A DNA stretch of 5,674 nt from Myxococcales bacterium (GTDB lineage Bacteria > Desulfobacterota_B > Binatia > UBA1149 > SPBQ01), in assembly GCA_004525875.1 (NCBI GenBank), contig SPBQ01000165.1, positions 1 to 5,674 of the forward strand, read 5' to 3'. Under the pieces are notes generated by a model. It made no database searches. It saw only the letters and a program-made list of their open reading frames with translations, and was not told the origin of the DNA. Position 1 is the stretch's first letter; every line of letters begins with the position of its first letter. Both the position numbers and the translations under genes were made by a program. Shown one piece after another: positions 1-5,674 of this stretch.

Positions 1-1425
1 CTCATCGCAGACACCGCGCGACGAGGTCTTCGACATTCGGCAGGTGCTCATGACGTGCACAGTCATGAGCTCGATATCGCTCTTGATATGCTTGTGATCG
101 TCGATTCGATCGAGCTGGTCGGGGCTGTCGAGCTCGGGGAGTCCGCCGAACGGCAGCAGCACCCTGCGCGCGCCCGCGGCGAACAGCTGCTGCGCGATCA
201 GCCGAACCCCGTAGTGAAGCTTCTCGACGTCGGGCTGTGACAGCTTGAACGTCAGCCAGGGCTGGAGGTCCGGGCCGAGCACCACCCTGCCCTCGCCCGT
301 GTCCTCGATGAGGCATCCGGCCGTCAGCATGTGGTTGTACAGTGCCATGCGCTCCCCGTGCTTGTCGCCGAACCCGGGTATGCCGGTCGCCAACACGCCG
401 GGCGGCACGGCCGCGTAGCCGATCATGATCCCCTCGCCCACGAACTGGTGGATCTGATGGGATTGGTGCGCGCCGATCCATGGGTCGATGCGTTCGTCGA
501 AGATACCGACGACCTTCGCGTTGGGGTGGGTGTGGAGGCCGCGTCCGATCTGCCGAGATAGGAGCAGGCTGCGCTTGAGGATGCCTGGCGTCTGTCGCGC
601 ACCGGCCGCCAGCACTACGAGGCGTGCGCGCACCTCGAACTTGCCGTAGCGCCTGCCGTACTCGTCGACGAAGCGGCCGCGGACGCCCACCGCGCGACCT
701 CGCTCGAACAGGACGCGGCTGACGCGCGCGTTGGTGACCAGTCGTGCGCCGGCCGCGAGAGCGCGCGGAATCGCGGTGACGAGCATCGACTGTTTGGCGC
801 CGGTAGGACAGCCCAGGGCGCAGTTGTTGAGCCCCACGCAGCGCTTCATGTTGCGAGGCGCCGCCTCCACCTTCCAGCCGAGCTTGCGGGCCCCGCGAAC
901 GAAGAGCTTGTCGTTCTCGCCGAGCGTGTCTTCGTTCTGGAACTCGACATGGAGCATCTGCTCGGCGTCCTCGAAGTACCCTCGCATCGATGCCGGGTCG
1001 GTGGCATCGAGAGCCAGGTCGTCGTTCCAGTGCCGTAGGACTCGCTCGGGTGCGCGCCACGACATCCCGCCGTTGATGACGGTCGAGCCCCCCACGCAGC
1101 GTCCCTCGGCAAAGAGCATCGGCGGCTTGCCGAGAATCATCGTGCTGCCGGCATCCCGGTACAGCCGCTGCATGGCGCCGATCGGATCCCCGCCGAACGA
1201 GCCGGTCAGATGCAGGTCTCCCTCTTCGAGCACGAGGACGTGGAAGCCGGCCTCGCGCAAGCGGAGCGCGGTCGGCGCTCCACCCGCTCCGCTCCCCACC
1301 ACGACCACGTCGCAGTCGTAACGCCGGGTCACGCTGCGCGGTCCCGTGACCAGTCCCTTCTCGACGTTCGGGTATGCCAGCCCATACTCGGGCGGTAGCA
1401 TGCGTTCGTCGACCGCAACCGTCAC
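1..1425 (-). CDS. GMC-family FAD-dependent oxidoreductase (3' end beyond window)
   Basis: Flavoprotein of the glucose-methanol-choline (GMC) family, which oxidises primary or secondary alcohols (or sterols) with FAD. 475 residues are visible and the frame is open to the left edge, so the C-terminus is missing. Seen: a short N-terminal extension, then the Rossmann FAD motif GSGAGG at residues 44-49 with the ribose-binding acidic pair E67-E68; the GMC signature GGSTVIN at 112-118; a Cys-rich stretch C196-x5-C202-x3-C206 followed by PTGAKQS, typical of bacterial long-chain-alcohol-oxidase-like members; GARQTP at 275-280, the second GMC signature region; and H457 in HVMSTCRM, the conserved active-site His. 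The second catalytic His/Asn normally lies about 40 residues further on, outside the window. The GTG start at 1425 overlaps the TGA of the upstream gene, with GGGGAA about 9 bases before it. An alternative start is ATG at residue 9. Substrate and electron acceptor are not determinable. A longer Arg-rich frame on the same strand is only a shadow of this gene. Confidence 0.93.
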   Translation of the reverse strand, partial: MTVAVDERMLPPEYGLAYPNVEKGLVTGPRSVTRRYDCDVVVVGSGAGGAPTALRLREAGFHVLVLEEGDLHLTGSFGGDPIGAMQRLYRDAGSTMILGKPPMLFAEGRCVGGSTVINGGMSWRAPERVLRHWNDDLALDATDPASMRGYFEDAEQMLHVEFQNEDTLGENDKLFVRGARKLGWKVEAAPRNMKRCVGLNNCALGCPTGAKQSMLVTAIPRALAAGARLVTNARVSRVLFERGRAVGVRGRFVDEYGRRYGKFEVRARLVVLAAGARQTPGILKRSLLLSRQIGRGLHTHPNAKVVGIFDERIDPWIGAHQSHQIHQFVGEGIMIGYAAVPPGVLATGIPGFGDKHGERMALYNHMLTAGCLIEDTGEGRVVLGPDLQPWLTFKLSQPDVEKLHYGVRLIAQQLFAAGARRVLLPFGGLPELDSPDQLDRIDDHKHIKSDIELMTVHVMSTCRMSKTSSRGVCDE

Positions 1426-2066
1426 GACACCGTTCCCCGTGCCGAGGGCCTCTCGTCGCCGTCGGACTGTTCCGCGCCGGATCCCTCGGGCGCACGCGGC
1501 TGCCCGTTCTCACCCTCGGGACCGTGCACCTCCCTGCCGGCGTTCACCTTTGCATCTCTTTCCGCGTTCGTTCGGGCGTTCTTGGAATTGCCGAGCTCGG
1601 GAGCCATCCGCAGCAATCGCGCACGTCTCTCGATCAGCTCGCTCGCGCGCGCACGCACGTCGACCTCGAGCACGTCGAGAACCTCCGGCTGCTGGTAGAA
1701 CGAGATCATCACCAGAGAGCGGATACCCTGGTAGGCCATCTGGAACGGGCCATGGCTGCGATCGAGCGCCGCCATGTAGCGTTCGGCCGCGGCGTCGTCC
1801 ATGCGCGAGAACCGGCGCATCCCGTACTGGTAGAGGACGGGCGCAAACTCGAGGTAGAGAAGCCCGAACGGCAGCGTGTACCGAAGGGTCGGCGGAAGGA
1901 ACGGCACGAAGCTCAGCGCCGTCATCAAGACACCCTCGTTATGAGCCGATCGGAAGGTTCCGCCGTGCGGTCGCAGCGCGGCGATCGCGGCGCGAAGCGT
2001 CCTCAGAGCGGTGCGCCCGTAGATTCGCGGCAACAGCGGAGCCCGGGACTGCGGACGCAGAGGCAC
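1422..2066 (-). CDS. Putative small accessory subunit of the downstream GMC oxidoreductase
   Basis: 214-residue protein with no catalytic motif that I can see. Residues about 35-150 form a compact helical, hydrophobic region: an aromatic/proline-rich stretch at 52-81 (FVPFLPP, LLYLEFAPVLYQYG), then FSRMDDAAAERYMAALDRS at 86-104 and a second helix ending in ISFYQQPEV at 121-129. This pattern resembles the small domain that precedes or partners GMC enzymes (the N-terminal domain of long-chain alcohol oxidases, and gluconate 2-dehydrogenase subunit 3-like proteins); that assignment is from memory of the family and is an inference. Residues 158-214 are charged, Gly/Glu/Arg-rich and probably disordered. 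The TGA stop overlaps the GTG start of the GMC gene by four bases, which argues for translational coupling and a joint function. The GTG start at 2066 is the first possible start after the upstream in-frame TAA at 2091-2093; the ribosome site is weak. A TATAGA -10-like hexamer lies at 2099-2104 on this strand, without a convincing -35. Confidence 0.75.
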   Translation of the reverse strand: MPLRPQSRAPLLPRIYGRTALRTLRAAIAALRPHGGTFRSAHNEGVLMTALSFVPFLPPTLRYTLPFGLLYLEFAPVLYQYGMRRFSRMDDAAAERYMAALDRSHGPFQMAYQGIRSLVMISFYQQPEVLDVLEVDVRARASELIERRARLLRMAPELGNSKNARTNAERDAKVNAGREVHGPEGENGQPRAPEGSGAEQSDGDERPSARGTVS

Positions 2067-2139
2067 ACGCTGGAGTCTAATGAAGGCGCGTTACGCGGTC
2101 TATACCCCGCCCCCCGTCGGTGCGCCCGGATCGCGCACG

Positions 2140-2167
2140 TTGCGAGGACGACGGCCCCTGCTATCAT
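2140..2167 (+). promoter_or_regulatory. Candidate sigma70-type promoter inside the annotated 5' end of the middle gene
   Basis: TTGCGA at 2140-2145 (4 of 6 to TTGACA) and TATCAT at 2162-2167 (5 of 6 to TATAAT) are separated by 16 bases. Transcription would begin near 2174, downstream of the ATG at 2080. If real, the gene would start later, the only obvious in-frame candidate being TTG at 2227. Such matches can arise by chance, but this one is good for a GC-rich background. Confidence 0.35.
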
Positions 2168-2666
2168 CCCCCAACCGCGTCGAGCCGGTCGCGCTCGCGA
2201 CGGGAGCGACGACGCCCACTGCTCCTTTGGACACAACCGCTCGCCTGAGAAGCCTGCTCGCCGCGCCGTCCCCCGACGCCACCGAGATTGCCGACCAACT
2301 CGACCGCTTGCCGTCCCGTGAGGCCGTGACCGTGGGGCGCTCGCTCGGCGGACGCCGAATTCAACGCCTTCTCTGGGACTGCTCCGCCACCAACGACCCG
2401 ATCAGCGTGACCGACCTCCTTCCTGCCGACTACGAACCGATGAAACCGGTGCGCTACTACGGCAAGAACTCGCTACCGGCGTTCAGCGTCTTCGAGAAGA
2501 TCTGCTGCCGGCCGCCCAACGACCGGATCGGCCCCATTCTCTGGGGATACAACGAGACGCGCATCCGCCCCTTGATCGGGCCGGGATACTTCGTGGTTCA
2601 CGACACGAAGGGCAACTCGTTCGGGGGTGCCGCCTTCGACTACACCGCCTTGCCCGACTAGCATCC

Positions 2667-2690
2667 GGGCGGATGGCCCGACATCCGCCC
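2667..2690 (+). repeat. Perfect 9-bp inverted repeat (hairpin) just after the TAG
   Basis: GGGCGGATG at 2667-2675 is the exact reverse complement of CATCCGCCC at 2682-2690, with a 6-base loop GCCCGA. It starts 5 bases after the TAG at 2659-2661. A shorter competing hairpin, CATCC-GGGC-GGATG at 2662-2675, shares its left arm. There is no T-run after it, so it is not an ordinary intrinsic terminator. It also encodes part of the continuing frame (Gly-Trp-Pro-Asp-Ile-Arg-Pro), so it may be coincidental. Confidence 0.6.
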
Positions 2691-2881
2691 GAACGACCAC
2701 GGCCTTTCCCGGTTCATCTACAACGGAACCATCGACTACATGCGCAGGGTGGCCCGCAACGTCTTCATCGGTGCAGCCACGCGCGCAGGCAACGAGATGG
2801 ACAGCTACTTCGTGCTCGTACGCGAACCGATCTGACGCGCCCGGAACGAATGCGGCGCAAGCAGAAGTCAGAAACGCCCCG

Positions 2882-3808
2882 TCAGACGCTGCCGCCCAGC
2901 CCCTTCAAGAACTCGTAGCTTCGATCGGTGGACGCACCCGCGCCGTCCTCGGGAAACACAGCCGCGTAGAAATCGGTGGCGCCGGCATCACGCACCCGGG
3001 CGATCCCCTCGAGAATCTCGTCCTCGCTTCCGATCAGCGCCAGGTCCTCGGGGCCCGCGGCTCCCTCGGCGTCGATACAAGCGCGGTAGACCGGTAGCTG
3101 CCCGTAGATCTCGAACAGCTTCGCCGCCGCCTGCTTCGCTCCGCCCTTGTCGTCGGTCACACAGATCGGCAGCGAGCAGACCACACGCGGCATCTCGCGG
3201 TCCGCGTCGGCGGAAGCGGCGCGCAGCGCCGGCACGATGCTCTGCTCGAGATAGCCGGGACCGGCCATCCACGTGAGCGTGCCATCGCACGCTCGACCGC
3301 ACAGGTCGAGCATCTTCGGCATCAACGCGCCGATCAAAATCGAAAGTGCGGGACGCTCCTTCACATCCAGCGAGGCGTGCACGTTGTAGGCCTTACCCTG
3401 CACCGAGCAGGCGCCGTCCGTGACGAGCGAGCGAACGATCTGCACGTACTCGGCCATGTGGGCCAGCGGCTTGTCGTAGGCCAAGCCGAACATGTTCTCG
3501 ATGACGATCTGGTGGCTGCGCCCGATGCCGAGCGCCAGGCGTCCGCCCACCGCCGCGTTGACCGTCGCCGCTTGCTGGGCCAGCGCGTGTGGGTGTCGTG
3601 GATAGGTCGGGATGACCGCGGTGCCGAGCTCGATCCGGCTCGTCTTCTGGCCCGCGAGCGCGAGGATGGTGAGCGCGTCGAGGCTGAAGATATGCGCCAG
3701 CCACACGGTCGAAAACCCGTCCCGCTCGGCGCGCACGATCCTGTCGACGGCGTCCTCGATGGTCGCTCCGTCACCGCCTCCGAGCGCGAGCCCGATCTTC
3801 ATTGCCAT
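2882..3808 (-). CDS. F420-dependent LLM-class oxidoreductase
   Basis: 308-residue soluble enzyme of the luciferase-like monooxygenase superfamily, most like the F420-dependent subgroup (a TIGR03564-like family, recalled and not searched). Members are TIM barrels that transfer hydride between reduced deazaflavin F420 and a substrate; the substrate of this subgroup is generally unknown. Seen: first barrel strand MKIGLALGGG at 3-12; ERDGFSTVWLAH at 28-39; the characteristic strand and bulge ELGTAVIPTYPRHP at 60-73; and AAVGGRLALGIGRSHQIVIE at 85-104 followed by NMFGL, where relatives usually have GLSH and here R97 gives GRSH. The C-terminal half carries LIGSEDEILEGIARVRDAGA followed by TDFYAAVF, the usual closing strand and helix. 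Length is normal for the family. ATG 3808 is chosen because GGGAGG lies 5 bases upstream; a second ATG two codons later (3802) is possible. It ends 46 bases from the convergent broken gene with no obvious terminator between them, and diverges from the MBL gene. Confidence 0.92.
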   Translation of the reverse strand: MAMKIGLALGGGDGATIEDAVDRIVRAERDGFSTVWLAHIFSLDALTILALAGQKTSRIELGTAVIPTYPRHPHALAQQAATVNAAVGGRLALGIGRSHQIVIENMFGLAYDKPLAHMAEYVQIVRSLVTDGACSVQGKAYNVHASLDVKERPALSILIGALMPKMLDLCGRACDGTLTWMAGPGYLEQSIVPALRAASADADREMPRVVCSLPICVTDDKGGAKQAAAKLFEIYGQLPVYRACIDAEGAAGPEDLALIGSEDEILEGIARVRDAGATDFYAAVFPEDGAGASTDRSYEFLKGLGGSV

Positions 3809-3813
3809 TTCCG

Positions 3814-3819
3814 CCTCCC
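3814..3819 (-). promoter_or_regulatory. Strong Shine-Dalgarno site for the F420 oxidoreductase
   Basis: On the minus strand GGGAGG is separated by CGGAA from ATG 3808. It is the best ribosome site in the window and favours ATG 3808 over the ATG two codons later. Confidence 0.75.
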
Positions 3820-3854
3820 GGGGACCGAAACGCTTTACCGCGACCGGCGCCCGG

Positions 3855-3883
3855 ACGCGAGTACATTACACGCGACTACTTAA
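3855..3883 (+). repeat. Imperfect tandem direct repeat in the divergent intergenic region
   Basis: Bases 3855-3868 (ACGCGAGTACATTA) and 3870-3883 (ACGCGACTACTTAA) match at 11 of 14 positions with a 15-base period. They lie between the divergent starts of the F420 oxidoreductase (3808) and the MBL hydrolase (3957), where promoters and operators are expected. The AT-rich ends could contribute to -10 elements, for example TGTAAT read on the minus strand, but I see no convincing -35 partner. The rest of 3809-3956 shows no other clear signal. Confidence 0.35.
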
Positions 3884-3956
3884 GGGAACCCGGATTGCCG
3901 ATCTGCGGCACCGGCCGCTGCTTGCGATAGGCCGTGACGACGGTGAGAACCGCCGC

Positions 3957-4907
<951 letters not shown>

Positions 4908-4985
4908 GTCGCGATGCCGACACGCGCCGTGGCAATGGCCAGGAGCGCCGACGTTCCCCGCAACCTACGCCGACGCTGGATCCCG

Positions 4986-5014
4986 TTGCCGTAAGCGGCG
5001 CGGCTGCTTACAAC
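4986..5014 (+). promoter_or_regulatory. Candidate regulated promoter upstream of the GST-like gene
   Basis: TTGCCG at 4986-4991 and TACAAC at 5009-5014 each match the sigma70 consensus at 4 of 6 positions and are separated by exactly 17 bases. The hyphenated palindrome at 4991-5011 fills the spacer and overlaps both hexamers, as an operator would. The GST start lies 43 bases further on, with AGGGAAG at 5047-5053 as ribosome site. The rest of the 4908-5056 gap shows no terminator for the MBL gene. Confidence 0.4.
4991..5011 (+). repeat. 21-base hyphenated palindrome, operator-like
   Basis: Arms GTAAGCGGC (4991-4999) and GCTGCTTAC (5003-5011) pair over 9 positions, 8 Watson-Crick and one G-T, around a 3-base centre. 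The outer six bases GTAAGC/GCTTAC are perfect. No T-run follows, so a terminator is unlikely. Its place inside a promoter spacer favours a dimeric repressor site. Confidence 0.5.
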
Positions 5015-5056
5015 GCGCTCAGCTCGACCAGCCGTTCGCGCGCCGCAGGGAAGAAA

Positions 5057-5674
5057 ATGGAAATCGCAGCCAACGAGATCGTGTTCCACAACTACGCGCT
5101 GTCGCCGTTCTCCGAGAAGATTCGCAAGGTATTCGCACTCAAGAACATCTCCTACCGCAGCGTCGACCAACCGATGTGGCTTCCGCGGCCCGAGCTGACG
5201 CCCCTCACCGCGAGCTTTCGCCGCATTCCCGTGATGCAGATCGGCGCTGACATCTACTGCGACACCTCGCTGATCGCGCGCAAGCTCGACCGGCTCCATC
5301 CCGACCCGCCGCCCTACCCAGGCTCGACCGCCGGGGTCGCCGATCTGAGCGGCGCCTGGGCCGACAAGCAGCTCATCTTCCCGGTGTGCGCACCACTCGT
5401 ATTCGGGGCCCTGGCCGGGGCGTTGCCGGGCGAGCTGATCGACGATCGCAAGAAGATGATGCCCGGCCTCGACGTCGACACGCTGAGGGCGGCGGCGCCG
5501 GGGCTCGGAGCGATGCTGGCCGCCTACCTCGACTGGATCGATGCCGCGCTCGACGGCAAATCGCACCTGCTCGGAGAGCACTTCACGATCGCCGACGCGG
5601 CTGTGTTCCACGCGCTATGGTTCGTCCACAACGACCCGACCAGCGCGGAGAAGATCCGAGCGCGCCCGCATCTC
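5057..5674 (+). CDS. Glutathione S-transferase family protein (3' end beyond window)
   Basis: 206 residues are visible and the frame is open at the right edge; relatives I know of are about 300 residues. The N-terminal thioredoxin-like domain (about 7-82) has the first strand EIVFHNYALSPFSEKIRKVF at 7-26, with S16 and S19 in the position of the glutathione-activating residue; the conserved loop PELTPLTASFRRIPVMQIGA at 45-64 with the expected cis-proline P58; and YCDTSLIARKLD at 67-78, which takes the place of the gamma-glutamyl-binding E/D-S motif. The helical C-terminal domain includes LLGEHFTIADAAVFHALWF at 171-189 with the N-capping T177 and D180. Likely roles are conjugation or isomerisation of electrophiles, or a non-enzymatic role; this GST subgroup has no well-defined substrate. 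ATG 5057 has AGGGAAG just upstream. It is probably transcribed from its own promoter (4986-5014), possibly also by readthrough from the MBL gene. Confidence 0.92.
   Translation, partial: MEIAANEIVFHNYALSPFSEKIRKVFALKNISYRSVDQPMWLPRPELTPLTASFRRIPVMQIGADIYCDTSLIARKLDRLHPDPPPYPGSTAGVADLSGAWADKQLIFPVCAPLVFGALAGALPGELIDDRKKMMPGLDVDTLRAAAPGLGAMLAAYLDWIDAALDGKSHLLGEHFTIADAAVFHALWFVHNDPTSAEKIRARPHL

Larger units (their letters stand above)
2080..2835 (+). pseudogene. Conserved-looking protein of unknown function, interrupted by in-frame TAG
   Basis: I do not recognise a named family. From ATG 2080 the frame runs 193 residues to TAG 2659-2661, then continues in the same frame for 57 codons to TGA 2833-2835. 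The downstream part is clearly coding: 48 of 57 codons end in G or C, and the peptide (GWPDIRPNDHGLSRFIYNGT, then YMRRVARNVFIGAATRAG and DSYFVLVREPI) looks like a folded C-terminal half. Upstream landmarks are DLLPADYEPMKPVRYYGKNS, ILWGYNETRIRPLIGPGYFV and HDTKGNSFGGAAFDYTALPD just before the stop. No signal peptide or membrane segment is evident. A TAC, CAG or GAG codon changed to TAG would explain it in one step; sequencing error or readthrough are alternatives. If the TAG ends translation, the product loses about a quarter of its length. The start is uncertain: GGAG at 2072-2075 sits only 4 bases before ATG 2080, the first 49 residues are Pro/Arg-rich and look non-conserved, and TTG 2227 is an alternative. 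The gene is divergent from the GMC pair and convergent with the F420 oxidoreductase. Confidence 0.7.

Noticed and set aside
2..1513. A 503-residue open frame on the minus strand.
   Set aside because: Its product is Arg-rich and motif-free. It is the out-of-frame shadow of the GMC gene, whose own frame has the FAD-binding and GMC motifs and simply lacks a stop inside the window.
2099..2104. TATAGA on the minus strand as promoter of the accessory/GMC pair.
   Set aside because: No acceptable -35 hexamer lies at 15-19 bases, so it was not listed as a feature.
1374..2321. Long plus-strand frames opposite the accessory and GMC genes.
   Set aside because: Composition is Arg/His/Pro-rich with no recognisable domain, as expected for antisense shadows in GC-rich DNA.
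2659..2690. Pyrrolysine insertion at the TAG.
   Set aside because: Known bacterial Pyl proteins are methylamine methyltransferases, and this protein does not resemble one. There is no Pyl machinery in the window. A nonsense change is simpler.
2831..2886. Exact 7-base inverted repeat TCTGACG/CGTCAGA around the convergent stops, considered as a bidirectional terminator.
   Set aside because: The loop is 42 bases, the stem is short, there is no T-run, and the arms mostly reflect two TGA stops in similar contexts.
3612..3956. N-terminal extension of the MBL frame.
   Set aside because: It is antisense to the F420 oxidoreductase and lacks a ribosome site. ATG 3957 gives a normal family N-terminus.

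Overview
The window is GC-rich bacterial chromosome (GC-ending codons dominate all real genes) with five gene units: two on the minus strand at the left, one broken plus-strand gene in the middle, then a divergent pair and a further plus-strand gene cut by the right edge. There is no rRNA, tRNA, phage, insertion-sequence or CRISPR signal. The content (GMC flavoprotein oxidoreductase, F420-type luciferase-like oxidoreductase, metallo-beta-lactamase-fold hydrolase, glutathione-S-transferase-like protein) is typical of high-GC environmental bacteria with broad oxidative catabolism of alcohols, lipids or xenobiotics. An actinobacterial or deltaproteobacteria-like lineage that makes coenzyme F420 would fit, but the sequence alone does not fix the taxon.

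Left block, minus strand (1-2066): a 214-residue accessory-type protein is followed, with a 4-base GTGA stop/start overlap, by a GMC oxidoreductase that runs off the left edge after 475 residues. The overlap and the family resemblance suggest a co-translated two-subunit alcohol or sterol-type dehydrogenase/oxidase.

Middle (2067-2881): a plus-strand gene for an unrecognised conserved-looking protein. Its frame is interrupted by a TAG at 2659-2661 and then continues in frame for 57 clearly coding codons to a TGA at 2833-2835. It is most simply a nonsense-mutated pseudogene. However, a perfect 9-bp GC-rich hairpin begins 5 bases after the TAG, so readthrough should be checked. A candidate promoter at 2140-2167 lies inside its annotated N-terminus and questions the 2080 start.

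Right block (2882-5674): an F420-dependent LLM-class oxidoreductase (minus) and an MBL-fold hydrolase with the variant zinc motif HANGDH (plus) diverge from a 148-bp intergenic region containing an imperfect tandem direct repeat. The MBL gene is followed after 149 bp by a GST-family gene that leaves the right edge. That gap holds a promoter-like pair whose 17-bp spacer is almost filled by a hyphenated palindrome, an operator-like arrangement.

Taken together, the genes look like a set of redox and detoxification enzymes with separate promoters, not one pathway operon. No substrate can be assigned from sequence alone. The most unusual observations are the in-frame TAG with its hairpin, the palindrome-in-promoter upstream of the GST gene, and the tightly coupled accessory/GMC pair.
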